In this document: positions 8,162 through 15,983 of the stretch, in pieces | Layout of the letters: the number at the start of each line of letters is the position of its first letter | Numbering within the stretch: position 1 is the stretch's first letter | Assembly: GCA_017526985.1 (NCBI GenBank) | Contig: JAFXQR010000041.1 | Span: 1-42,822, forward strand | Reading direction: 5' to 3' | Length of the DNA: 42,822 bases | Source of the DNA: Lachnospiraceae bacterium | GTDB lineage: Bacteria; Bacillota; Clostridia; Lachnospirales; Lachnospiraceae | Made by a program: the position numbers and the translations under genes | Notes under the pieces: generated by a model | Told to the model about the DNA's origin: nothing | Databases searched by the model: none | The model's input: only the letters and a program-made list of their open reading frames with translations

Positions 8162-9556
8162 TCAGTTCGTCTGGTCCCCTGTCCCCGGAATGGTTTGGTT
8201 GGAAGTAAAGCTGTGGCCGGTAAGCCCCTCCTGGGACAACAGCGTCTTCATGACTTCCACATCCGTTGCGATGTCCAGACTGGTATCTTCAAACAGACTG
8301 TCAAACAGCCGGTCAAAGGCCTCATTCATTACATCGATGGTATCCTCGATCTCTTTCTTGGATTTCTCGATGTTTGCACTGCTCTTGCCTTGATGATCCA
8401 GATCCGCATAAGTATGCAGCAGTTTCACCATGGTAGGCAGGTAATAATTCATCAGCCGCTGCATATCATCCGTCAATTCCGGCTGCTGTTTTGCGCGATC
8501 CACGATCATCTCCACGGAATGTACCATGCGATCCAGTTTTTCCGTCACCTCTTCGCCCGGGATCTCATCGTTGCACTTACGGATCTCTGCGATATACTGC
8601 TCGCCCTGTTTGATGATCTCGTACTGTGCCTCACTTAATCCGCCGTACTCTTTTTCACGCTCCGCCGCCTCTTCTGCTGCTTTCTCCCGTTCTTCCGCAG
8701 CCCGTTCCGCAGCGACCTGTAAGGTATGCAGATACTGCTGATAGGTCTCTTCACTGGTAATGAGCGTCTCGCCCTTTTCATCGATATGTCCCTGGGTGAA
8801 CCAGCCTTTCGCAAACATCTGCTGCAGATCCTTGATGGTGAAGTCTTTGGACTTTTCCGTCATTTCCGACAGCATCTCGATCGGTGCATAGGTCTTGCCG
8901 TTCAGTACTTTCAGGTATTTTTCAAAACGCGATATCTTCTTTATATGCTTGACACCGAGAATACCACCCACCAGCGGCCCCAGCCCGAAAATGGTGAACA
9001 ACATCGCACAAGCGAACAGCCCCATGATCACATCTCCGCTCGCTATAGAACCGATCAGGATCAGAATATCCAAAAAGGTCGCTGTTCCACCGATGAAAAA
9101 TCCGATGATCGCCCCAATCAGTGCACCGACCTTGGAGCCCTTCATATTCCGGTACAGAGACGGCTGCTGGTACACACCCTGCTGCTGGGACGGCACCGCA
9201 AAGGGCATGCCCTGCGCAGCCTGATAACGCATCTGATTGATATCCCGCACCCTGTGATAGGTCTGGGTATTCATATAGCCGGCGCCGTTGGTCAGATTGT
9301 TGTAGCCGGGAATATTCTGTGCCGGATTCTGATTATAATTCGGAAAACCCTGTCCACGGTAATTCCGCTGCTGGAAGGGCACATTTACCGTCCGGCCGAT
9401 ATTACTGAACAACGCCTCCATCTCAGCGGAAACATTCCGGCTCAGATTGCTGTAATCTCCGGTACGCATCGCATCCTGAACGGTATTCGTCACACGGGAT
9501 ACGCCATCCGTGATCACTTCCTTCATTTGTACGCGATCATAATCTCCTGCTGCCAT
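8162..9556 (-). CDS. XpaC-like (5-bromo-4-chloroindolyl phosphate hydrolysis family) membrane protein
   Basis: 464 residues. The N-terminal third is Asn/Gln/Tyr/Pro-rich and low in complexity (about 60-140). Two or three membrane helices follow (about 145-210: GALIGAIIGFFIGG, VIMGLFACAMLFTIFGLGPLVGGILG). The rest is a cytoplasmic helical region with an Ala/Glu-rich coiled coil (about 280-305) and the conserved C-terminal XpaC domain. The family name comes from a phenotype in Bacillus; an actual phosphatase activity should not be assumed. The start ATG is 3 nt after the TagB-like stop. The partner telA gene follows directly, which suggests a joint envelope-stress role. Confidence 0.82.
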   Translation of the reverse strand: MAAGDYDRVQMKEVITDGVSRVTNTVQDAMRTGDYSNLSRNVSAEMEALFSNIGRTVNVPFQQRNYRGQGFPNYNQNPAQNIPGYNNLTNGAGYMNTQTYHRVRDINQMRYQAAQGMPFAVPSQQQGVYQQPSLYRNMKGSKVGALIGAIIGFFIGGTATFLDILILIGSIASGDVIMGLFACAMLFTIFGLGPLVGGILGVKHIKKISRFEKYLKVLNGKTYAPIEMLSEMTEKSKDFTIKDLQQMFAKGWFTQGHIDEKGETLITSEETYQQYLHTLQVAAERAAEEREKAAEEAAEREKEYGGLSEAQYEIIKQGEQYIAEIRKCNDEIPGEEVTEKLDRMVHSVEMIVDRAKQQPELTDDMQRLMNYYLPTMVKLLHTYADLDHQGKSSANIEKSKKEIEDTIDVMNEAFDRLFDSLFEDTSLDIATDVEVMKTLLSQEGLTGHSFTSNQTIPGTGDQTN

Positions 9557-9559
9557 TGC

Positions 9560-10870
9560 CTACTTCTCGTCCTCTTTCTTAGCCTTCTTTTTCTCCGTGC
9601 TCTCCGTCTGCACAGCCTTTGCTTCCTCTTCCTGCTGCATCTGCGCCGCGCTTTCCACCAGATAATCTACAATGCCCTCCGCGGAATGTCTGCGGTTCTG
9701 CCAGCTCGCTTCCCGCAGATCGTCACGGCTCTTCTGATATTCGGTACTTTCCACCAGCTCGTCCATCAGTGTCTGGAAATGGTCAAAATCGTTCTCCGTG
9801 ATCATCTTGCCCAGTTTCGGGAATACCTGCTGTTTCCAGGGTTCCTCATCGATCCATGCCGCGTCATAGGGCGCCATATCCGACTGCCCTCCCGCAAAGC
9901 ACAGCACCGGCTTGTCAAATACAAAAGCGAAGTCAAATACCACGCTGGAAAACTCACTGATCAGGATATCCGAACGGTTCAGGATATCAAAATTGTCTGC
10001 ATCCCGGTTCCACTCTACTTTGTCGCCGTACTTATCCATCAACGGCTGCAGGATATCCATCTCTACCTTAAAGGACTGCGGATGCGGGCGGACCACCACT
10101 TTGTAATCCGTTGCCAGCAGCGCGTCGATCAGCTTCTCTTTATAACGGTTCAGCACGGAGATCTCCCCCCATGACGGTGCCAGCAATACGGTACGCTGTT
10201 TCTTCTCCTGTTTTGCTTCGCCCTCTTTGTCCCTGCGTGCCAGCAGGCCATCCATATATGTACAGCCCACCACCTGCAGGTCTTTCTGCGGGATGCCTCT
10301 CAGCTCCTCCAGTTTACGGATATAGCGTTCCTGGAAGTCACCTACCAGCAACACCGAATCATAAAAGTCAAGCCCAAACATACGATATGCCGTGCCCTCA
10401 TCCAGAGAATGGAAGATGTGCACATATTTGCCCACATTTTTGGACCGCTTCCACTGGTACACTTCAAGCCCCGGGGTGGTTGCCAAAAGTACGCGGGCAT
10501 TCAGCAGATTCAATCTCGCAAATGCTTTGTTGCCGTCACCTATGAAGGTCGTATGTACATGCTTGTATCCCTGTTCCAGTGCCGGATCCTTTTCATCTGC
10601 CGTGTAGTACTCGCAGTCGATCCCACGTTTCTCAAACTCCTCACATACCGGCTTGAATACATTCCAATAGCTCTTGCCCTCACTGAAGATCACATACGGC
10701 AGTTTCTCGTCCGAGGTTTTGTCCTTGATACGCCCTCCGCTCAATACAAACTTGAACTTAATCCATAGTTTCTGGAAGAAAAAGAGCAGGGTCGAAAAAA
10801 TACCGATCAAAGCAGCAAAAAGCATGCTCCCGGTTCCCGGATCAATATAGAGTAAAAACATCTGGTTCAT
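9560..10870 (-). CDS. CDP-glycerol glycerophosphotransferase (TagB-like) family protein
   Basis: 436 residues from the ATG at 10870 (MNQMFLLYIDPGTGS); a TTG at 10888 would overlap the GGAGG site and is less likely. One N-terminal membrane helix (about 10-35) anchors a GT-B domain at the inner face. C-terminal motifs fit the TagB/TagF family: LLAPSWGE, VVVRPHPQSF, NFDILNRSDILISEFSSVVFDFAF and PVLCFAGG. Family members transfer glycerol phosphate from CDP-glycerol in teichoic acid synthesis; the exact substrate here is unknown. The C-terminus is a charged Lys/Glu tail. It is the first gene of the TagB–XpaC–TelA–EAL operon and has a strong promoter at 10920-10948. Confidence 0.85.
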   Translation of the reverse strand: MNQMFLLYIDPGTGSMLFAALIGIFSTLLFFFQKLWIKFKFVLSGGRIKDKTSDEKLPYVIFSEGKSYWNVFKPVCEEFEKRGIDCEYYTADEKDPALEQGYKHVHTTFIGDGNKAFARLNLLNARVLLATTPGLEVYQWKRSKNVGKYVHIFHSLDEGTAYRMFGLDFYDSVLLVGDFQERYIRKLEELRGIPQKDLQVVGCTYMDGLLARRDKEGEAKQEKKQRTVLLAPSWGEISVLNRYKEKLIDALLATDYKVVVRPHPQSFKVEMDILQPLMDKYGDKVEWNRDADNFDILNRSDILISEFSSVVFDFAFVFDKPVLCFAGGQSDMAPYDAAWIDEEPWKQQVFPKLGKMITENDFDHFQTLMDELVESTEYQKSRDDLREASWQNRRHSAEGIVDYLVESAAQMQQEEEAKAVQTESTEKKKAKKEDEK

Positions 10871-10919
10871 TCGGTCAAAAGCCTCCAAAGCAATAATATC
10901 TCAATTTACAATCCATGGA

Positions 10920-10948
10920 ATTATATCACAAATACGCTGTCTGTTCAA
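10920..10948 (-). promoter_or_regulatory. promoter of the TagB-like–XpaC–TelA–EAL operon
   Basis: On the minus strand: -35 TTGAAC (10948-10943), 17-nt spacer, -10 TATAAT (10925-10920), with TG one base before the -10. It is a near-consensus sigma-A site about 50 nt ahead of the TagB-like start codon. Confidence 0.8.
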
Positions 10949-10956
10949 TTCCTTAC

Positions 10957-10985
10957 TAGTCAATTCTTCAGATTTCTGTTATAAT
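10957..10985 (+). promoter_or_regulatory. extended -10 promoter directly abutting the C11 peptidase start
   Basis: TGTTATAAT (10977-10985) is an extended -10; a weak -35 (TAGTCA, 10957-10962) lies 17 nt upstream. The -10 ends 7 nt before the ATG at 10993, which places the expected transcription start at or next to the start codon. Confidence 0.6.
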
Positions 10986-10992
10986 CCGGGGT

Positions 10993-12483
10993 ATGGATTA
11001 TCAAACAAGAAAAAAACGCATATTGATCTTCTTTTTTATTATTTTATCGATCCTGGTGGTCTACACCGTGCTCGGCTCTATTTGGGTCACCCGTGATAAG
11101 GAAGCGCAGGCTCGCGCCTCCGAACGCGGCCGCATGACAAGCACGGGACGCGGCCGGCTGCACAGTGACGAGCGTGGGCGTCTGGCAGATGCACAGAACA
11201 ATGAGGGTGGTAAGGGTGCAGAAGAGATCACACCCGAAGAAAAACCAGAGGAGCGTGTCGCTGCCGTACAGAACCGACTGGTACGCCAGCAGCTCGTAAC
11301 CCCTGTCGGCGACGGCAAGGATACCGTCACCATCATGGTCTATATGAACGGTTCCAACCTGGAGACCGATTACGGCTTTGCCACGGAAGATATCAGCGAG
11401 ATGCTGAAGGCGCCTTACAGTGATCAGGTCAATATCGTGATCGAGACTCTGGGTACCAAGAAATGGCACGACTACGGGATCATGAATGACCACACACAGC
11501 GTTTCATCCTGGACGAAAAGGATGTGCTGCTGGTGGATGACAGCCTGGAGCAGCTGGACTGCACCGATCCGGCTACACTGACCGATTTTATCACCTGGTC
11601 CGCAGAGAACTATCCGGCAGACCGTTATTTCCTGATCCTCTGGGATCACGGCGGCGGCGCCGTGGACGGATTTGGATGGGATCAGTACCGTCGCTATGAC
11701 GCTTCCCTGACTACGGATGAGATCCAGAGCGCCTTGCGGGATTCCGGTGTTACTTTTGACTTCATCGGTATGGATGCATGTATTATGTCTTCCATCGAAT
11801 TTTGCTATGCGCTATATGATTTCTGCGACTACTGCATCCTTTCGGAGGATTTTGAATCCGCTCTGGGCTGGTCTTATGAGGGTTGGCTGACTGCGCTGGC
11901 AGAGAACACCTCCATCGCAACCACCGATCTGGCCAAGATCATCATTGACGATATGGTGGAAGCCAATAAGAACAACCGTCGTGAGGGTGACAGTTCCACT
12001 CTGGCCCTGATCGATGAGCGTTACATTCCTTCTGCTTTTGACAGCTGGCTGACTTTTGCCTACGCCAACGAAGCGGCTCTGCTCACCACCAATTTCAGCC
12101 GTGAGGTGGCCCGCACCGGTCGTGCACTGCCTGCCTGCCGTGTCTCTTCCGACTTACAGGAGTACTACATCACAGATATGCTCGCCTTGGCTGTCTCCAT
12201 CGACTCCAAGGAAACCAAGGGACTGGTCTCCCGTCTGGCTTCCGCCGTGGCATATTACAATTGTACCGATGATAATATGGGACTGACCGGCCTGGCCGTC
12301 ACCCTGCCCTACGGCGATAACAACTTCTACAGTTCCCTGGAGAAGGTATATGCCAACATCGGCATTGACAAACGATATGTGGAATGGCTCAGCAAATTCC
12401 TGGAGAACTACAGCGGCAGCGACTACTATGACTACGAAGAGTTCAACCAGAGCTGGAGCGGCTGGGAAGAATACACTGATTAG
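10993..12483 (+). CDS. clostripain family (C11) cysteine peptidase, membrane-anchored
   Basis: 496 residues. An uncleaved signal-anchor helix (about 10-31) is followed by a charged, Arg/Gly/Glu-rich linker (about 33-95) and a C11 catalytic domain. The catalytic dyad is visible as ILWDHGGGA (H219) and GMDACIMSSIEF (C263). IMVYMNGSNLE at the domain start is typical of the family. Members cut after basic residues and often mature by self-cleavage; the extracellular location follows from the anchor. There is no Shine-Dalgarno at usable spacing, and the promoter -10 sits 7 nt before ATG, so the mRNA is probably leaderless. It is transcribed towards the glycan locus and its stop overlaps the 44-aa minus-strand ORF by four bases. 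Confidence 0.9.
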   Translation: MDYQTRKKRILIFFFIILSILVVYTVLGSIWVTRDKEAQARASERGRMTSTGRGRLHSDERGRLADAQNNEGGKGAEEITPEEKPEERVAAVQNRLVRQQLVTPVGDGKDTVTIMVYMNGSNLETDYGFATEDISEMLKAPYSDQVNIVIETLGTKKWHDYGIMNDHTQRFILDEKDVLLVDDSLEQLDCTDPATLTDFITWSAENYPADRYFLILWDHGGGAVDGFGWDQYRRYDASLTTDEIQSALRDSGVTFDFIGMDACIMSSIEFCYALYDFCDYCILSEDFESALGWSYEGWLTALAENTSIATTDLAKIIIDDMVEANKNNRREGDSSTLALIDERYIPSAFDSWLTFAYANEAALLTTNFSREVARTGRALPACRVSSDLQEYYITDMLALAVSIDSKETKGLVSRLASAVAYYNCTDDNMGLTGLAVTLPYGDNNFYSSLEKVYANIGIDKRYVEWLSKFLENYSGSDYYDYEEFNQSWSGWEEYTD

Positions 12484-12614
12484 AACTGTTCGTAAATGAA
12501 TGCCGTATTTCCGAAATAGGCAAACAGAATTGTTAAAAATAACAGTAATACAACCAGCACTTTCCCCTTAAATGTTTTCATTGCAATATCTGTTTTACAC
12601 ATTCCTTTCAGCAT
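12480..12614 (-). CDS. 44-aa single-helix membrane protein, end of glycan operon
   Basis: Short ORF starting with [16 protein letters not shown] basic N-terminus is followed by one strongly hydrophobic helix (VLVVLLLFLTILFAYF) and a short tail ending FIYEQF. The ATG (12614) overlaps the end of the upstream glycosyltransferase gene by seven bases, with AAAGGA at 12626-12621, exactly six nt away. That looks like real translational coupling. The stop TAA overlaps the stop of the convergent C11 gene. I do not recognise a family. It could be a true small protein of the glycan machinery or the stub of a longer lost membrane protein. A bulged hairpin (12501-12522) within it may help end transcription. 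Confidence 0.5.
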   Translation of the reverse strand: MLKGMCKTDIAMKTFKGKVLVVLLLFLTILFAYFGNTAFIYEQF

Positions 12615-13750
12615 AGCAATTCCTTTACATACCGCTGAATCCTGTCTTCCCACTGAAATTTCCTGATATTTTCGTATCCCCGGCGGATATATTCCCCGCG
12701 TTCCGTAATATCTTCCATCTTTGTCAACGCTTCCGCTACGGTCTTTTCATTTTCCGGATCAACCAGTATTGCCGCATCTCCTACTACTTCCGGAAGGGAC
12801 GAGCGATCCGAACAGATCACGGGAACTCCCAGTTGCATCGCTTCCAGCGGCGGAAATCCAAACCCTTCCTGAAGGGACAAAAACAGAAATACACTACTGC
12901 CTTTGATCACCGCATACATATCTTCATCCTTCGGAAGATAGGAGTATCCGATGATCCGCTCCCTTTGTTCCGGTGTGAACCGGATCCCCTGCTCTGCGAT
13001 CGTGCGGTCAACGCCCTCCTGATCCAGTCCGATGATATGCAGATCAAATACCGGTTTCCCGGAATGCAGATCCGTATATGCTTTATATGCCTTTAATACA
13101 CCCACGACATTTTTATGCGGGAGTTTGGATGCGATCGCAGAAATATAGGGCGGGTACTCCCGATCCTCCCCTTCCGGATAATAGCCTTTTCGGATCACAT
13201 TCACATCCATCTTATTCACACCGGAAAGGATCGGTATCACCTTATCCGGATCTTTCAGTTTTGTGATCTTCACAATATCCTTCTTTGCATATTCCGAAAC
13301 CGTGATCACTCTGTATGCCCGGCGGGCCGATGCCTTCAGGCGCCACATAATATAATAATTTGTTTTTCCTAATACTCCCGGAAAATGTTTTTGATAATAA
13401 AACGGGATCATGTCATGAATGATGACATAGTTTTCGGATATATTTCGCAGGGGCACATATCCGCGCGGAAACAATACCTTATCCGGCCGGATCCGTCGGA
13501 TTGCCTGATTCACAAGAAACAATTCCCACATAGCGCATACCGCCTGTGAACGCGGATCATATTTTACTTCCGCAAATTCTACCCCTTCGATATCAAAATC
13601 TTCCCGGTTATAAGAATTTCCGAGAACAATGATACGCGCATTTTTCTTTTGCTTCACCAAATTATCGATCAGGTTTTTTGCCAGATTATAGATACCGATA
13701 CTTTTTCCGGTACCCTTGACCAGCTTGAAACAATCCATCAGTAAGATCAA
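12608..13750 (-). CDS. glycosyltransferase family 4
   Basis: GT-B glycosyltransferase, 380 residues if it starts at the TTG (13750), preceded by GGGGTGA; an ATG four codons later (13738) has no good ribosome site. The N-terminal acceptor domain begins [24 protein letters not shown]. The C-terminal nucleotide-sugar domain has [20 protein letters not shown] and [20 protein letters not shown], with the E-x7-E type retaining-transferase motif, then [14 protein letters not shown]. It is predicted cytoplasmic and to transfer one sugar to the growing lipid-linked glycan; donor and linkage cannot be read. It is the penultimate gene of the glycan locus, coupled to the 44-aa ORF. Confidence 0.88.
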   Translation of the reverse strand: MILLMDCFKLVKGTGKSIGIYNLAKNLIDNLVKQKKNARIIVLGNSYNREDFDIEGVEFAEVKYDPRSQAVCAMWELFLVNQAIRRIRPDKVLFPRGYVPLRNISENYVIIHDMIPFYYQKHFPGVLGKTNYYIMWRLKASARRAYRVITVSEYAKKDIVKITKLKDPDKVIPILSGVNKMDVNVIRKGYYPEGEDREYPPYISAIASKLPHKNVVGVLKAYKAYTDLHSGKPVFDLHIIGLDQEGVDRTIAEQGIRFTPEQRERIIGYSYLPKDEDMYAVIKGSSVFLFLSLQEGFGFPPLEAMQLGVPVICSDRSSLPEVVGDAAILVDPENEKTVAEALTKMEDITERGEYIRRGYENIRKFQWEDRIQRYVKELLC

Positions 13751-13780
13751 TTTCTGTCACCCCGCAAAACTGCTCCGGCT

Positions 13781-13939
13781 TTAATTCGATACTGCCGGTC
13801 TTCCTTCCGCTTCATTCACATCCAGTTTCGTCCAGTTATTCTCGTCAAATAGATTATCCTTTACATGATACCACCCCGGCTCTGAGTAACGGTCTCCGTC
13901 AAAGTTTTGTGCCTTAAATATTCTGTATAACCACAACAT
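13781..13939 (-). CDS. 52-aa aromatic, acidic protein of unknown function
   Basis: Begins MLWLYRIFKAQNFDGD, contains SEPGWYHVKDNLFDENNW and ends GRPAVSN. The ATG (13939) lies one base after the stop of the 668-aa membrane protein, with AGGAAG (13951-13946) six nt before it, so it is translated as part of the operon. An upstream in-frame ATG (13984) would overlap the previous gene by 44 bases and has no ribosome site. The protein is soluble, rich in Trp, Tyr, Phe and Asp/Asn, and has no membrane helix or signal peptide. No family is recognised. It could be a small accessory subunit for one of the neighbouring membrane transferases or a detached C-terminal piece of one. Confidence 0.65.
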   Translation of the reverse strand: MLWLYRIFKAQNFDGDRYSEPGWYHVKDNLFDENNWTKLDVNEAEGRPAVSN

Positions 13940-13940
13940 C

Positions 13941-15947
13941 TTAATCTTCCTGTGCAATAAACCGTAATTGCAACTGCCCTTCACTGTCGTATTCTACATG
14001 GTAGATCGCATCATCCACCATGCCCGGCCCTACCTTGGCGAAAAGTTCATGATAGGTATTGATATGAAAATCAACGATATTATCCAGATATACATAGGTA
14101 TAGCCTTCGGTTTTGATCAGATCCGCAAGTTCTTCTTTGGTCATCGTGAATTGGATCTCGCCGCCGCTCCAGCGATACGGATCGGCATTGAAATACAGTC
14201 CGCTGATGGCACCTGCGCCTGCCGGATATACTTCCCAGCCGAAATCCACAGACACATCCCGATACAGCTGCGGATCCATATAAAATACTCTGTCCTCTTC
14301 GGTAAGCGTGATCGTCCCGTTTTCGAGACACTGATGCACGACCGGAAATACATAATCTCTCTCTGAGCGATAAAAGATCTCTCCCACCGGATCCGTATAC
14401 ACACAGCCCAGCAGGAATACTCCGGCCACCAGAAGTACGGTATCTTTCTTCCATACTTTCACCGTTTGGAAGAATACCGCAGCCGTCGACAAAACGATCA
14501 CCGGCGCCACATAGGAAGCGATCTGCGGTACCGGATTGGCTTTCGGCATACGGATCACCGTAATATACAGAACACACAAAAGCATAAAATACAGAAATAC
14601 CCCAAAGATATAAGCAGCATGAAAAACATCCAGATACATACTCCCCTCCTCACTCTTATGATCTGTTTTGAGGTAGGATCTCTGATCGGATCTTCCGTTT
14701 AACTTTCCATGTGCGATACCGGAGACCGCCATCAGAATAAACAAAAAGGTGGTATCATAGATACGGATCACACGCCGTCCGATCACATATTCCGACTCCT
14801 CCGTTCCCATGAAAAGTTTATCCGTAAATTCCACAACTTCTTCGATCACATATTCCTTATACGGACTATGGCTCAGGATCAGCGTGACAACACCAAACGC
14901 CACCGCCAGTGCCATAACAAAGATGATCACCGCCATCTTCCGATAACCTTTGTTGTACATTCCGATCACCATAGCCATGAGCACACCGACAACGATCGAT
15001 ACCGCCAGACTGCCGGGAACGTACAGCAATGCTTTCCACGTGATCTCGTGATGTAAAAAGATATACAGATGCATTACAAACGCCAGCGTACATCCTGCAA
15101 ACAATGCCGGCACCAGCTGTTTTCTTTTTTTACGATTGTCTTTTGCAACTGCGCACCAGCCCACCATCAACGGGATCAGAGCAAACATTCCGTACCGCGT
15201 CATCACGCAGGAAACAAAAATACCATATGCAGCAAATAACACATCTCCTTTTCGTTCCGCACCGTGAACCATACGGTAAAAGACATAGAAGGTGTACACC
15301 ATCGCTGTCGTCTGCGGGATCACCATATCAAAACTGCGATACGCATCTTCCATTTTTAACAGTGGAAGAAACAGGCTCACAGCGATCATCAACATCCATT
15401 GCCAGTTTTCTTCCCGGATTTTTTTTATCTGATAAAACAATGGTAACACTCCGGAAACAATCAATACATCGTATGCAAAGATGCTCTTCCATTCGGAATA
15501 ACCACCCAGGATCCTGGTGCAAAAATACGCCCACAATGTTCCCAGCGGGAACGGATTGTTCAGATTGTAAAACGGGGAATGATCCCGCATAGAATCAAAG
15601 GAAAACATACTCCGCAGCGACGGACCATAGATCATCTTTACCGCATCAGTAATAAAATACCGATCCCGGGAATAAACGAAAAAGAATACCAGATATATGC
15701 AAAACGCCGCAAATCCGGGAGTCAGTACATATTTTTGAATCTGCTTCTTGTGCCCGATCAGAACAGCGATCGCCGGTACCGCCAGCAAAACCGCTGCGTA
15801 TACGCCGATCCGCAGATTCCCCACGATCCCGAAAATCGCAAGCACTGTGGTGATCAAACCAATCGCCGGAAACACCATCATCTCAAATCTTCTTTTAAAC
15901 CGTACCGCCAAAGCCGCAGCGATAGGCAGCAACACTAAAACACCCAT
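13941..15947 (-). CDS. GT-C-like polytopic membrane protein (668 aa)
   Basis: About a dozen hydrophobic helices through residue ~515, then a non-membrane C-terminal domain of about 150 residues (YRSERDYVFPVV to the end) with a Rossmann-like feel (TVEEDRVFYMDPQLY..., TYVYLDNIVDF). This arrangement, many helices plus an outside C-terminal domain, is typical of GT-C glycosyltransferases that use polyprenyl-phosphate sugars. An Asp-containing first loop (VYSRDRYFITDAVKMIY) is a possible catalytic site but is not certain. The start ATG follows GAGG at six nt. It sits 36 nt after the 890-aa membrane protein and one base before the 52-aa ORF. No exact family assigned. Confidence 0.75.
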   Translation of the reverse strand: MGVLVLLPIAAALAVRFKRRFEMMVFPAIGLITTVLAIFGIVGNLRIGVYAAVLLAVPAIAVLIGHKKQIQKYVLTPGFAAFCIYLVFFFVYSRDRYFITDAVKMIYGPSLRSMFSFDSMRDHSPFYNLNNPFPLGTLWAYFCTRILGGYSEWKSIFAYDVLIVSGVLPLFYQIKKIREENWQWMLMIAVSLFLPLLKMEDAYRSFDMVIPQTTAMVYTFYVFYRMVHGAERKGDVLFAAYGIFVSCVMTRYGMFALIPLMVGWCAVAKDNRKKRKQLVPALFAGCTLAFVMHLYIFLHHEITWKALLYVPGSLAVSIVVGVLMAMVIGMYNKGYRKMAVIIFVMALAVAFGVVTLILSHSPYKEYVIEEVVEFTDKLFMGTEESEYVIGRRVIRIYDTTFLFILMAVSGIAHGKLNGRSDQRSYLKTDHKSEEGSMYLDVFHAAYIFGVFLYFMLLCVLYITVIRMPKANPVPQIASYVAPVIVLSTAAVFFQTVKVWKKDTVLLVAGVFLLGCVYTDPVGEIFYRSERDYVFPVVHQCLENGTITLTEEDRVFYMDPQLYRDVSVDFGWEVYPAGAGAISGLYFNADPYRWSGGEIQFTMTKEELADLIKTEGYTYVYLDNIVDFHINTYHELFAKVGPGMVDDAIYHVEYDSEGQLQLRFIAQED

Positions 15948-15983
15948 AATAATCCTCGCAATCTATACTAAAACGCTACTCTC

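Noticed and set aside
6703-8208. Long plus-strand open frame (about 500 codons) across the telA-like gene
   Set aside because: It is antisense to the telA-like gene, which has clear family motifs and a strong ribosome site; the antisense product is His/Cys/Leu-rich with no recognisable domain.
8726-10174. Long plus-strand open frame (about 480 codons) over the XpaC-like and TagB-like genes
   Set aside because: Shadow of two real minus-strand genes; its product shows only low-complexity His/Leu/Ile composition.
13781-13984. Longer (67-codon) version of the 52-residue ORF starting at 13984
   Set aside because: No ribosome site at that ATG and a 44-base overlap with the previous gene; the inner ATG at 13939 has AGGAAG at ideal spacing.
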